From NCBI GenBank assembly GCA_035048485.1, contig CM068585.1, positions 54,803,910-54,867,909 of the forward strand: a stretch of DNA of 64,000 bases, in the 5' to 3' direction. The stretch's first letter is position 1; each line of letters starts with the position of its first letter. The notes beneath the pieces were generated by a model. The model worked only from the letters and a program-made list of their open reading frames with translations. It did not search any database and had not been told where the DNA came from. The position numbers and the translations under genes are program-made. The DNA is from Pteria penguin. Taxonomy: Eukaryota > Mollusca > Bivalvia > Pterioida > Pteriidae. Below, one piece after another: positions 35,086 to 47,378 of this stretch.

Positions 35086-35205
35086 TGTAATGTGTTAAAT
35101 GTTCTATCATATTATTTATATTCATGTATTGTATAGTTCCATGGTGACTTCTGCCACATAACTGAGCCGGTAACTTCTCTTTTTTCTTTCAAGATCTACA
35201 TCTGA
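35086..35205 (+). repeat. Interspersed repeat copy 2 (3' half)
   Basis: ttttttgtaatgtgttaaat, tattcatgtattgtatagtt, ccatggtgacttctgccaca, then tctcttttttctttcaag match the 3' half of the copy at 1.8 kb. Confidence 0.65.
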
Positions 35206-35796
35206 ATGATTATGTTTCTGGGGAATATTGTTTCGCAGCATGTTTGAAGATTGTGTTTGTGTCAGTATCTTCTTAAGCAATTCAGATACAATGTCCTAGA
35301 AGTTAATGTTTCGGTTTAGTACACAGCCACTAAAATACCTGTCTTAGGACATGCTCGGAAACTAACATTGCACCATGTTATACATGTGAAAACTACAACA
35401 TATCTAAAACCATAGTCCTCATACTGATTTTCATGAGAAAGTAAAATCTTTGTATTTGTTCTATAGTATTCTATAATTTGTTCGTGTGTAATAAATGTTT
35501 CTGACCTCTCTCCCTGAGAAACTTGTTGATCCTTGTTTTCTATATGGAGGATTATTTATAACTTTTTAAATGTCACTGTATCAAAAATGGCATTTAATAC
35601 AAAATTATTTGTCAATTTTTGTCCAATTAAACTTCTAGTTTACAAGTATAATTTGCATTTAATTTGTTTTTATACTTGTAATTTACTTGGAATATAATAG
35701 ACGTATAATCCTTGTGTAAACTCCCAAATTTAATTGGAGTTTAAGTGCCAAATTTTACTCCTGTTTTACTTTACATATAATGCAGGATTATAGTTC

Positions 35797-36190
35797 ATTA
35801 TACTTGAAGTTGCGAGATAAATTCCTTCATTCTACTCCATTAAACTTCACATTTAATGCAATTTATACTTCATTATACTTGAAGTTGCGAGGCAAATTCC
35901 TTCATTCTACTCCATTAAACTTCACATTTAATGCAATTTATACTTCATTATACTTGAAGTTGCAAGAGAAATTCCTTCATTCTACTCCATTAAACTTCAC
36001 ATTTAATGCAATTTATACTTCATTATACTTGAAGTTGCAAGATAAATCGCTTCATTCAACTCCATTAAACTTCCCATTTAATGCAATTTATACTTCATTA
36101 TACTTGAAGTTGCAAGATAAATCCCTTCATTCTACTCCATTAAACTTCCCATTTAATGCAATTTATACTGCATTATGCTTAAAGTTGCGA
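35797..36190 (+). repeat. 75-bp tandem repeat, about 5 units, open in one frame
   Basis: Units share tatacttgaagttgcgag, attccttcattctactcc, attaaacttcacatttaatg. The period is exactly 75, a multiple of three, so a 143-codon frame made of repeated 25-residue blocks (SLYLKL ... LHSTPLNF ... FNAIYT) stays open. Flanking DNA at 35.64-35.76 kb and 54.77-54.94 kb contains related ttaaactt / tatacttgaa words, indicating a noncoding repeat family rather than a gene. Confidence 0.8.
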
Positions 36191-36394
36191 TTAAAGACAA
36201 ACTTGAGCTAAAATTCTTAAAGATCACTTGCATGACTTTAAGATACTGTTTTATTTTCAATGAAAATGTACCAGTACATCATCCTTGTAACTTTTGTTTG
36301 ACACAATACTAGGAATTCAACATTTGATTTACTTTTTTCTTTTCTATATAATATGTCCCAATTGTTCAGATATCCCATTCGTAAAGATGTATAA

Positions 36395-36398
<4 letters not shown>

Positions 36399-36427
<29 letters not shown>
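36399..36427. repeat. (AT)n microsatellite
   Basis: About 14 AT units. Confidence 0.9.
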
Positions 36428-36432
<5 letters not shown>

Positions 36433-36587
36433 TGTGTATCAATTAGGAAGAAGTTTGAATACAAAAGCAGTGTAAAACAATGTTTAATTCAAAGAAAACA
36501 TTTAAAATAGAGCATACTCAAACATTATACATGTACTAGTAAAACATGCATCATGACATTAAAAAAATGGTTTGATAAGAAATATGA

Positions 36588-36777
36588 TTGATTGATTGAT
36601 TTTTGTTTTATGTCACACCACGAATATTTGACGTATATGGTCACGGCATCTGCCTGATGTGGGGCATACAAATTTTGACTTTTGCAACGGACCCACTCGA
36701 AGCAGTGAGGGATCTTTAACGTGCCATGCATACCACGACACGGGGCCTCGGTTTTTACTGTCTCATCCGAAAGACAG
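36588..36777 (-). mobile_element. 5'-truncated second-family SINE with perfect 14-bp target duplication
   Basis: GATAAGAAATATGA flanks both ends (36574-36587 and 36778-36791). The (gatt)n tail and body are present, but the copy stops at ctcatccgaaagacag, so the tRNA head was never inserted. Truncation with an intact duplication points to incomplete reverse transcription. Confidence 0.9.
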
Positions 36778-37222
36778 GATAAGAAATATGAAAATGTAAT
36801 ATAGTAGTAATTATAAAATAAAATAAGGAATCAAAAAATAATAAAAAGACCTTGCTATTAATAAACATCAATAGAAACATATATGTGCAATGTAAATCAA
36901 AAGCTATAAAACAAAATTATCAAGATCATGAAAGTAAAAAATAAAACATACAATGTAGTACATACTATCGAAATAATGAATATGTAGAACAAAGTCATGT
37001 ATTTCATATGCAATTAATCATAAGGTTAAAGTTTCAAACAAATACATGTAGATAAATGTTACAAGGTAAAACTTTATTGATTTCAAACAGGAAGTATGAC
37101 CCACCACAGCTGTGGGTAAGGTTCAAACTGTAGTGGATTTGGTTAAAATTGAGGATGAAGCCCCCACATCAAATATTTTTTAAAAACACATGTAACTTTT
37201 TTCAAAGGAAATCTGAACTAAC

Positions 37223-37300
37223 GAGATGTGTTTGTGAAACACAAATGCCCCCGGTGTCACTAAAATTTAAATAGGGCAAATTTTGAAAAAGGACAAAGAA
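37223..37300 (+). repeat. Fragment of the 'tgtgtttgtgaaacacaaatgcc' interspersed family
   Basis: Begins gatgtgtttgtgaaacacaa and continues with tttaaatagggcaaattttg, matching the longer copy at 40.68 kb. Confidence 0.65.
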
Positions 37301-38230
37301 ACAAGTAAAAACAAATAGATATAATATACATGTAATGATACATTATGCAATGAGATACTAGGAAAAATGACTGGAGGCTTATACTATCACAACCAACAGG
37401 TAAAATGTGTACAACAATTAACTGTAAAACTTGTATGAATTAGGGATGATATAAAAAGAATAAACTCATAAAATAGTATCGATCATATCTGAGAATATTT
37501 GTCCAGCACTAATATAACAACCCGTAAAATGTCAGTATTTCTGAGGACTAAAATCATGAGTATTAATATAAGGATAAATGTACATGTATATTGTTAAAAT
37601 GATTCAAAACATCACTTTTTATGAAATATGATTTGAGATGTCGACAAGAAAACCAAATTGAGATAATTATAACAAGGTGACTAGAAATTTAATAGTGAAC
37701 AAATTGTAACAAATATGAAAGGAGTCAAATGACTAGAAGCTACCGGTTTATCGCTATGTGCATTACAACTAACAAATAAAATGTAAATAATTAACTTATT
37801 AAGTATTTAACACTTGCAATGTAAGAGAACATATTCTCAACATTCATAGATTAAAAAAAATTCAGTGTTCTGAAGAACAAAATTGTTTGTGGCACTTCAA
37901 AGGCATTACCCAGTACCATGTTTTACCAAATACAAACCTGGATGATCAGTACATTGTAACTGATATTTACTTTGATCAGTGCCCTCTTGCATATTATTAC
38001 ATGCTTACCAACAAAATTAAAACAAGAGACACCACTATAGACAGTATGGCAGAAAGCAAAGCATATAGCATGAGTTTATAAAGAAATGTAAGAGTGATCT
38101 TTTCCAAAAACAGTTAATTTTCCCAATAATTTGCTTCAACCACAAACTTTAAACCAAATGTTGACGGACATTGCCAATCTAAAGACCAGAATTGCTTTGC
38201 AATCAGGCCAAAAATAATTATTTATTGTCA

Positions 38231-40240
38231 GAACAAGAGGCCCAAGTGGGCCTATATCGCTCATCTGAGTACCTAGATGATCAGTCATGCATGAAAGAAG
38301 AATTCATTTATTTTTGCATTACTGTGACTAAGTCAACACAAATGTTGAAAATGTCAAATTTTATTTCAGACTAGAAGAAAAAACAACACTTTTTTGCACA
38401 TCCATTCAGGTGATGTTGATACTAAGCATTTGCTTTGTCTCTGCAATATGTCATTCAGGGCAACAAGTTATTCATTTTCTTTAGGTGGTGCTTTTATTTG
38501 ACTGATTTCAAGTCTGGGTCATGAACAACAATTGTTTCAAATATTGTCCAGATCTAACTTAAAATTGCCTAATTTCATATGCTGAGTGTTGAGAAACATC
38601 TAAAAACTTATTTAGATGTGTAAAGAAATGAAAATAAATTTTTTGACCACAGCAATTACAAGTGGTATATGTACCATTGTGAGACCTACTTTTTAGACAT
38701 GGTGGCATTATCTGTTAACCAATTTGGATGAAATTTACCTAATTGATAGAGGACCTTTAGTACTTCATGTATTCCATGTTTCATTAAAATCTTTCATGTG
38801 GTATAACAGCAGAAGTGAAAAATGTAATTGAATTGTTCCTATACGCCCTCATTTGGAAGTCTTTAAAAATTCATAGAAAATCAACAAATTGAGATATTGA
38901 CAAAATTCTTTCAAAGTAACATTTCTTACCATAATTATGATCACAATAGTCCATAAGAAATCATCATTATCAATTAACTAGGAAATATGACACTTTTCTG
39001 CATTGAAATCTCCAAGACCAAAGAAATGTCGAAAAAAAAATTCCAAAATTTGATATCGGAAGGGAACCAAAATGACAATACGTCTTCACTCATCCCTCTA
39101 GATCATTTCTATGCATTCTGTTTGTCTCTGTATACAGCCCATATGAAAAAGAATATTGTTAAAGAAGGGAACTATTTTGTGACCTACTTTTGACTATGGT
39201 GGCGCCACTTGTAAAGAGGTCTGGACGAAAACAACAGAATTTGAAGAGAATTATAAGTGACTTATTTCTACCAAGATTTATTAAAATCCTTCAAACAGTT
39301 ATGTAGAAAAAGTTGAAAATGTGAAAAATGGCCACCACCCCCCTTTTTTTGGAAAATTTAAACTTAAAATTGCCTAATTTCGTATATTGAGTGTTGAGAA
39401 ACATCTAAAAACTTATTTAGATGTGTAAAGAAATGAAAACAAATTTTTTGACCACAGTTGGATTTGAACTGCTACTCTCCATATTTCAATCACCAAGTGG
39501 TACTTGTACCATTGTGAGACCTACTTTTTAGACATGGTGGCATTATCTGTTAACCAATTTGGATGAAATTTACCAAATTGATAGAGGACCCTTAGTACTT
39601 CATGTATTCCATGTTTCATTAAAATCTTTTATGTAGTTTTGTAGAAAAAGTTGAAAATGTGAAAAATGGCCAACCCCCCCCCCCCCTTTTTTTTGGAAGT
39701 CTTAAAATATTCATAAAAAATCCAAAAATTGAGATAATGACAAAATTCTTTCACAATAATATTCCTTACCACAATTATGATCAAAATAGTCATTAAGAAA
39801 TCATCAATATCAATTAACTGAAAAACATGACACTTTTCTGCATTTAAATGACTAAGTCCAGAAACACTTCAAAAAAGCATGAATTTCTATTTGACGGATC
39901 TTAACCCCGAACACAATTTTTAATAACCCATCTTTATAGATTGTTGAAATGCAATTAGTTTCGCCATTTATGTACTGGTACTGGAGGAGAAGATGTTTGA
40001 AGAGGGGTACAGTTTTGGGCACTTTTGGCCGCCCTGGATCCATTCCTGAGGGAATCTGGATCCCGAACACAATTTTAGTAGGGGACCTTGAGTACATCAT
40101 TTACACAAAGTTTGATCCAAATCTGCAATGTAGTTCCAGAGAAGAAGTCGAAAATGTGAAAAAGTTAACGACGGATGGACGGACGACGCACTATGACTAT
40201 AGCTCACTTGAGCCTTTGGCTCAGGTGAGCTAAAAAAAAA
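38231..40240 (+). mobile_element. 2-kb nonautonomous element with hairpin at each end
   Basis: The 5' end is gaacaagaggcccaagtggg with a perfect stem (aggccca-ag-tgggcct, 38238-38253). The 3' end is a 31-base hairpin (agctcacttgagcc-ttt-ggctcaggtgagct, 40201-40231, one mismatch) followed by an A run. The interior is noncoding and AT-rich, ending with a GGATGGACGGACGA motif typical, in my memory, of bivalve repeats that close with 'gctcaggtgagct'. No terminal inverted repeat of normal DNA-transposon type was seen, and the class is uncertain (Helitron-like ends are possible). Confidence 0.6.
38556..39849 (+). repeat. Internal duplication (two copies of about 460-490 bp) inside the hairpin-ended element
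   Basis: Copy 1 (38556-39010) and copy 2 (39361-39849) share long runs such as gagtgttgagaaacatctaa and cattatctgttaaccaattt. They end with the same gacacttttctgcatt phrase. Copy 2 has an extra block at about 39460-39500 and a poly-C/T tract at 39674-39692. Confidence 0.75.
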
Positions 40241-40680
40241 GTGTTTCGTTTTTACCCCAAAGTATTGTTCTTTATACATCTCAAAAGTCCTCCACAGGGA
40301 AGTAGTGTATAATCAAAAACAATAATTAACTCTATATTCACAAATGCTCAAATGTGAACAAGATAAAAAGTACAAAGAATATTTCAAAAAAATATTTCTA
40401 GCTAGGTGCAAACAAATTGTAATTCATGGATAAAATATTATGGAGATGTTTAACCTTTTTAAAGATAAACAAATACAATATAATGATAGAACAAAGAATG
40501 TTAATATTATATATTCATAACTACTTCGAATTCAAGGCAGGATCATGACATAAGAATAAGTAGATCAAGAACTGGACGGTAAGTTTGAAATCTACGTAAG
40601 AAAGATATATACTCTTTGAATTTTGAATGATGAACAAAAATACATGAATACATCATTAATGAAAAGATTGAAAAAGAAAG

Positions 40681-41083
40681 ACGTGTTTGTGAAACACAAA
40701 TGCCCTTGGTGGCACTAAAGTGCAAATAAGGTAAATTTTGAAATATAGGTCAAAAGTCATGGTGTCAAGGTCATTGATCCTGGTGTTATTTGAAAGGGTT
40801 TCATTATTTGAGTATGAATGCCAAATATGAAGTCTCTATGTCAAATGGTGCAAAATTTATTGCATTTTTAGTTTAAAAGTCAAGGTCACAAACCTTGGTC
40901 TCATTTGAATGGGTTTCATTAGTTAAATCTGCATGTCAAATATGAAGTCTCTATGGCAAATAGTATTAACTTTATTGTATTTTGTGAAAAGCAGGACACA
41001 AATACGGACGGACAATCCAAACACTATATGCCCCCCCCCCCCCCCCCCCCCCGGACCATTCAGACCGGTGGCATAAAAATTAG
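40681..41083 (+). repeat. Near-complete copy of the same interspersed family, with poly-C
   Basis: Starts acgtgtttgtgaaacacaaa and contains two internal subrepeats (catttgaa.gggtttcatta; tcaaatatgaagtctctatg). It ends with acacaaatacggacggacaa and a C22 tract before gaccggtggcataaaaatta. No coding sequence. Confidence 0.7.
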
Positions 41084-41701
41084 AAATGGACAAATGAGAA
41101 CAGGGTACATTGATATAAAGGTTTGTTTCTAAAGTTTATTACTGATCCAAACTGTCAAAAATTACAATTTTGATGATTTACTGGTTTAAAAGTTTAAGCA
41201 GATTTCAGTTTCTAAAGGTATTAAAACCTCAAAATTTGACATTTAAGCATTCAAAGTTTACAATTAATAATGAGTTAAAACCATGTCAAAATACTGAGAA
41301 TTTGATTGTACATATTATGTGGTGTTTCTTTTTATTGTTAATCATGAATGTAGTATTATTCACTTATGACGATTTATGACATGAAATTTCACATTGATCA
41401 TGAATTTTCATAAAATATTTCATTTGATACATGTTGGTGTGAAAACAAACTGTTCAAAACTCAGATTATATAAAAAAAAAAAAACTAGTTCAAACTCACT
41501 CACTAAAAATGCATTCAAGGCTAATACAGTTTGAACTAAATGCTGTCTTTACATACTAGTCAATTAATTCTCTGTCATTAAACACTATAAACAATTTACA
41601 AAATTTTAATACCCATTAGGAATTAACTTAGTCATCACAAAATAGATGATTGAATGCTCAATTGTCAAATTTGAAATTTACTATTTATCTTGAACCAAAA
41701 C

Positions 41702-42662
41702 TCATTCATTGCCAGGTTTGATTTTAGAGGGCGTTGGCCTGGATGATTGAATTTCATCAAGCACTTTCTTCATCATTTGCTGCTTTGATCTACTGGATTG
41801 TGTCCTCTCAAACTTACTATCCAGTTCGTTCATGATCTTCTTGTAATCAGAAGACCTCCAAGGAAGAGGTTTAACTCTGAGGAATGTTTCATCCTCAAAA
41901 TTAACCTCTTCCTCAGAGGACATATACATTATGTCCATAGCATCTTCTACTTTTTTTCTCTTTTCCGCATCCCACCCACTTATTTTGCCTATCATTGCTT
42001 TTCTCCAGGCTAATTTCTGAAATACATAATTTATATAAATATGTACTATTATAATACAAAGTTCATAAAACCTAATAACTCTAACATGAATAATAAATAT
42101 TGGAAAACATGATGTACATGTATGCACATATACGGTACTTATTAGACTTCAAGCAATGTATTAACATGCACAACACACTTACCCTCTTCCTCCTGCTATA
42201 CAAAAGCATTTTGTTTTGCCCATTTTTTCCTTGTAATTCTTTTGCTGCACAGAGGCAAAGTATCTGGAGATGGCAGCTTATAAGAAAAAAAATTCTGATT
42301 TTAATTCTTAAAATTGTGAAATTATTTTACTGACACTATCATATTACCGGTAGTTGTTTTTAATTCTAATGATATCAGGGCTCGAAATGTGCAGTTATCC
42401 AGGCATCAAAATCAACTCAAAACTAGTTAAGGCAACCTAAAATTTCAGCAAATATAATGGAAGTTGTCCTAATTTCCTTTAAACTGACAAACAGAAATTA
42501 TTGTGCATTTCAAGCACTGTGAAATTTTTCTTATTTCTTCAATGACAACTGAAGAGAAATAAATATTGTATCCCAACATACCTTGAATAATTCCAAGTTG
42601 TACATCAGGATACAACCCCTTCACAAAAATGTTGATTTTGTTGGTTGTGTCTTTATTTTCTT
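41702..42662 (-). CDS. Gene D: 3' exons of a Lys/Ser-rich protein of unknown function
   Basis: Three minus-strand exons join in frame: 42662-42582 (NKDTTNKINIFVKGLYPD, exits phase 1), 42244-42183 (AKELQGKNGQNKMLLYSRR, exits phase 0) and 42016-41702 (KLAWRKAMIGK ... MYMSSEEE ... VKPLPWRSSDYKK ... QSSRPTPSKI, TAG stop). Acceptors are ttcatcag, ctgtgcag and tatttcag; donors gtatgt and gtaagt. The acidic SSEEE patch followed by PLPWRS and a Ser-Arg-Pro tail reminds me of the C-termini of uncharacterised, sometimes repeat-associated invertebrate proteins, but I cannot name the family. A nuclear role is plausible from composition only. Confidence 0.62.
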
Positions 42663-43856
42663 CTGATGAACACCTTGAATGACATAGATTATTAGGTACA
42701 TCATATAAATGACAAGATTTTTCAACAACTAAACTTTTCTAAAGAAAGCATACAAAATACAAAAACAATTTTTATCAAAAGGAAATCTTGATTAAAACAG
42801 AATCACTTATTAGTCATATCATCAAAATACATATATGTAATATTGAACAAATAACTGCTGATGATGAAAAAGAAACTTTTTATAAAGCATTTTCCTGACT
42901 TATTCTGGAATGAATTAAAATTTCAATCTCTATAAAAATCACAATAAGTTATCTTAGGAAAAAATTTACTTTAATTTTTCATTGTCTTCAAATGTTTCCA
43001 GGGTAAAGCTCCATCATCAAAATGACACACATGCAAAACATTAATCAATACAAAATCAATACATGTACATATACATGATGGGCTTGCACGTTGGCACAGA
43101 TTATGGCATGAGGGTGTCGTTCGTGTGGGGGAAAACAGAGTACCACAAAGGACACCCAATAGCCAGGCTGATGACAGCCACATGCTTGATGTGGTTGACA
43201 TGAAATAAAACAAACCAAAAACAAGGGATTGATCACCAAGCATTATAAGTCCCCTAACCACAGAATTGGATGGCAACTTTTTGAAACAATGCCTAAACTT
43301 TAAGTTCAAGGATCATAACTATGTGACAAAAGGGTCAATCAGCATGAAACTTATATTTGGTGTGTAAGCTATTGATTTGTCCGTGCATACCAAATTTCGG
43401 ATAAATATCTGCACAAAAGCCGAAAAAAAGTAAGAAAAGGTGTGGACAGATTGACAGATGAACGAGGGGTACCCTATAGGCTCCTAGGGTTTCAGCAGTA
43501 TTTATCTGACGGGGAGTTGAAGTTACAGGAATTGTCAATCGATTTTTGTCAATAAGAATAAGATGACCATAACTAATGTTTGTATATATAACTAAAATTC
43601 TTACTCTTATCCAAGGTGGTATGTCTATTGTGGGGGTCCCACTTTTTTAAGGGGGCATATGTCCTGACTGCCCCCCCCCCCCCTCTCCTTCTCATACGAC
43701 CTAGAGATATCATAATATGACTTACCATGTCGACCATGACCATATCATATGTGATATGATATGGCATATCATCATAAATTAATATGTTTAAAACATTTTT
43801 ATAATTCATTTTATTAACAATTTTCAAAATCATGAAAAAAAAATACTCCAACTTAC

Positions 43857-44108
43857 TATTCTACTGGGGCGGGGTTTTGGTCTAGCAGAGACGGAGAAAG
43901 GTGTCGCCAATACAGGTGTCGTGCGGTCTGGCCCTGGGTCTTGTTTTTTTACCCTTGAAGGCTTGACGTGGTCCTCTTCCGTTTGACAGTTTTGCGTGAC
44001 AGTGACGGCAAGGCCAAGGAAGGATCGGAATCTGTATCAGATGACTCATCCGACCAACCCTTCCGACAGATCATCGCTCCGAACCGCATTTTCGTCAGCA
44101 TCCGACAT
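43857..44108 (-). pseudogene. Candidate 5' exon of gene D, with apparent frame breaks
   Basis: This is a locally GC-richer block. Read on the minus strand it starts ATG (MSDADENAVRSDD) and ends at a strong donor ata|gtaagt. The coding look continues through a Ser/Asp/Glu run (GWSDESSDTDSDP) and a basic stretch (RKTVKRKRTTSS), then KKQDPGPDRTTPVLATP, but only by changing frame twice, near 44060 (GGG run) and near 43945 (A7 run). Its exit phase also does not match the next known exon (which needs phase 1), so an exon is missing or the gene is decayed. Homopolymer assembly errors could also explain the breaks. Confidence 0.4.
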
Positions 44109-45699
44109 TTCCAGGTAATATTCTCTTTTTTCTGGTTTAAATTAAGCGCGAATGTATTTGATGCTCGATTTAGTTTCGTACATACAGTAAAAATGATCTA
44201 TAAATATAGAATCATTTCGTTCATCATCTAATCGTCAGTTTTTTAAAGAAGTTAATTGATATACTCAATTTCTGCTATTGATAATAATCATGTATTTTAT
44301 TTTTATTTTTTGGAAGGGGGGAGGTTACGGAAAGTTCGAAACTAATCCGGCGGTCATTGCTTCTGGTCAGCAGCATTTTGGCGGTTCATCAATATACCTG
44401 TGCCTAATATTCATTATCATTGAGTAGACATAAAGAATTATCACTTTCTTTGTCGTAAAGTACTTTACTTTACATGTACAGTAGAAGCTGTTCATTTTTA
44501 CGCTGTTACTAGTAGAGTATTTGTCGTAAACTGAGACTGAGAGTGAAGTCAGGACTCGGCCTCAGGTGCCAAAACGGCAGTATAGTTGGGTAGGTGTTCA
44601 AAATTGCAAGGAATCAATATTTATATTATAATTTACATGCATGAATGAGTGGCTCAATCTGAGTAGATTTGTAAACTTGCCTTTGGTTTTGCATGCTTTT
44701 ATTTGGACCCAAATTTTTACCCAAATTATTTATCTATCATCAGCTAGAGACTTACAAACAAGAAGGATTGGAATCTCGGCTTTTCTCGCTAACATCTCGC
44801 ATGACGGTTTGTTATGCAAATGAGATCTCGCGACGTTCGGTACTCTCAGAACTTCATACAGCAAATAAGTAAAATCACGAGAATACCGATAGTTGCTTCC
44901 TTGTCAACAATGCTTGTTTGTAAATACTGTATTTATTTATTTTTTTATTTAATTTCCATAGTAAAATCTAACTTGTGATATTTTCAGTTTGCATCGATAT
45001 ATGTATAGCAGACATTATGACAAAAAAAAAATGTAAAATGCCATTTCTATTTAAAACATTGTTTAAAATATGGCTTTTGTATTTATCCCTTCTCCCTCGT
45101 TCCGCTATGTACCACATTCATACAGGCAGAGACATATGTCTCTTATATAGGTGCAAGAAGTAGTTCCCTATTAAGTATGCCGGTCGGTGAAAGGGTGATG
45201 CTTTGTTTTACCTCTGTTAATTAAAGTGTTGTTTTAGCAATTAACACGTGAGACAGGTGTGTCGCTTAGCCGACCTATAATGGCTGGTTGTGTCATTTTC
45301 ATATTTCCATTACGGGTGGTACTTTCTAAGCGAATGTCCCATTTCCTTTCTTGGGAATATGATTTAGATCTCGATTTTCTTCACGAGAAATACATGTATA
45401 CACATTATGATTGAGTTTACAACAGTGATGACGACAATTTTCAAATTGACACCCAGAATAAGAATCATGGCAGATCTTCTATTTGATGAAAACAACAGGG
45501 AGGTTATAATAGAATGTTGTATTATTTTACTTAATAGCTTGAGCTTTATTAGGTCAAGTATCCTTTACTATGATGAGTGCAGATCGAGAGCAGATTTTCG
45601 ATGCACAAACTGATAAGTGACTGCGCTATTGTAGAATACTTTACGAAGTTCTTGTCAACAATTAACCCAAGGACAATCAATTTTTCAAACCTACATGGA
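44109..45699. other. Upstream of gene D; no exon seen
   Basis: Directly before the candidate start of gene D the sequence turns AT-rich. No further exon of gene D or divergent gene is supported. Confidence 0.35.
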
Positions 45700-46290
45700 A
45701 CAATACCTAAGAAAACGCCTGTCAAATTCTCTTCGTCAAAGGTCGCAGAGGGACACAGAGATAAGACCCTATATACATGTATTAAACCTTATACATGTAG
45801 ATATAAATGCCAACATAATTTAAAAAATATATATTTAAGGCTAGGCCACACACTAGAGTTTCATGTACATTTTGGTACCAACATATCACATGTACACCAT
45901 GTGATACTTGAGAAAATTAAATAATTCAATCCGACCTGTCAAAATTTTCTTTGTAATGGGTCGCAAATAATTGGAGATTAAGACCCCGGTGTATGGAACC
46001 TTATAGACATAACATTGTCCATAAAATTAAATGAAAGTTATTTTAGTGCACACACTAGAGTCTCATGTACATTTTGATGCAAAACACATCACATGTAAAC
46101 CTTGTAATACTTGAGAAAATGGGAAAATTCAAATGAACCTGCCTTTTTTTTACTTCATTTATCGCTCAAGGAGTACAGGATACAACACCTTAGTATAAAC
46201 CTTTGTAGATAAAACGTTGGCAAGAAAATGAAATAAAAACTAGTTTTAATGCATGTTCCAAAGTCTCATGATTTTATTGATTCCAACAGC
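45700..46290 (+). repeat. 203-bp tandem repeat, three diverged units
   Basis: actagagtttcatgtacatt (45852), actagagtctcatgtacatt (46055) and ccaaagtctcatgatttt (46258) are each 203 bases apart. Accompanying phrases (cctgtcaaa.ttct; acttgagaaaatt..) repeat in order. The frame 45577-45924 lies in it and is not supported as a gene. Confidence 0.7.
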
Positions 46291-47102
46291 ATTTCTGTAC
46301 ACCCCGAAACATAGGAGAATATGGGGTAATTCATACAGGTCTATAGACCGTTAGACGAAATATGCAGGAGGTCAGCTTCGAAACATCCTACTTTAAAATG
46401 GAATTCCCAAACCATTTTCTCACAAACTACTCAGAAATTGCATGTAATACTGATACTAAAAATTAATTTAATATCTTCAGTATCAATGGCAACATACGTT
46501 TAATGTGGATGTTTAGAGGATCTAACAGATTTTGCTGAATTGTTTAGCCAGGTAGTTCTCGGCCGCGATAGCTATTGTTTTCTGGTTAGGTCTCGTCACA
46601 GATCTCGTGCCCCGCAATAGTTCAGTAAGATTTCCCTTCGTGTATAGGGAGTTGCCAATCCTTCTTGTTTATAAGTCCTTGCTATCATTAATACATTATA
46701 GATTAGAACCAACACTACACTACAGCCTACAGGAACCTAAATATCGGTCATTAAGCTATGTAATCAATATAATCCCAATACTGAGCCCATCCCTCCCCCT
46801 TGGGAACTGAAGTGGAAGTTCACCAAACAGGGAATTATTTGTTGCCTTTAGTTTTATTTAAGGTGTATACATTGGTATTTCACAAACATTCTAATTTGTA
46901 CTATTTTCATAATTTTGTATATATTGATTAATTTCTTTTTGTTTTTTGACAGGAATATCTGTCGATTGAATTCTCACATGCTTGTCATTTTATGACCTTT
47001 CAAAATATCATCTAGAGATCAAGGGCCCAATTGAGGTACATATGATATTAAACTTTCATGTTATATATCACTTTCAATTAAAGATGTTTTCAATATATGT
47101 GT

Positions 47103-47378
47103 GAAGCCAGCTTGGCTCAGTGGTAGAGCGCTCAACTACTGACCGAGAGGTCCTGGTTCAAGCCTCCTGGTAGTCATGCTGGTGTCTGTCCTTCGGATGA
47201 GACAGTAAAAACCGTTGTCCCGTTTCGCGATAAACGTGGCACGTTTAAAGATCCTCACTGCTTTGGATGGGCCTATTGAAAGGTCAAAATTTATGTAACC
47301 TGCATCAGTCAGATGCTGTCACCATATATGTAAAATATTCGTGGTGTGACGTAAAACAACGTCAACAAACAAACAAAC
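47103..47378 (+). mobile_element. tRNA-derived SINE, second family, full length with 12-bp target duplication
   Basis: Perfect duplications caatatatgtgt lie at 47091-47102 and 47379-47390. The head has box A (tggctcagtggtagagcg) and box B (ggttcaagcc). The middle reads ttcggatgagacagtaaaaa, the 3' part gtaaaatattcgtggtgtga, and the tail is a (CAAA)n run. It is the only plus-strand copy; the minus-strand copies in the window are the same family. Confidence 0.92.

Larger units (their letters stand above)
30808..35640. other. Intergenic stretch; no gene seen
   Basis: Contains the A-rich tract, repeat remnants and one young SINE. No pair of exons with consistent phase was found. Confidence 0.4.

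Noticed and set aside
35780..36211. 143-codon frame as a protein gene
   Set aside because: It is the 75-bp tandem repeat; related words occur in noncoding flanks, so I treat it as a repeat.
41031..41052. Poly-C tracts (also near 9550, 22545, 39676, 43672, 53092, 60677) as regulatory G-quadruplex sites
   Set aside because: They are simple homopolymers, several inside repeats, and may be length-inaccurate; no functional context.
42971..43538. Antisense frames of 64-112 codons
   Set aside because: They lie in an interspersed repeat (phrases tgtgtaagctattgatttgt, ccgtgcataccaaatttcgg) and lie between gene D exons without matching phases.
45577..45924. 115-codon plus-strand frame
   Set aside because: It overlaps the first two units of the 203-bp tandem repeat and is not open in the later ones.
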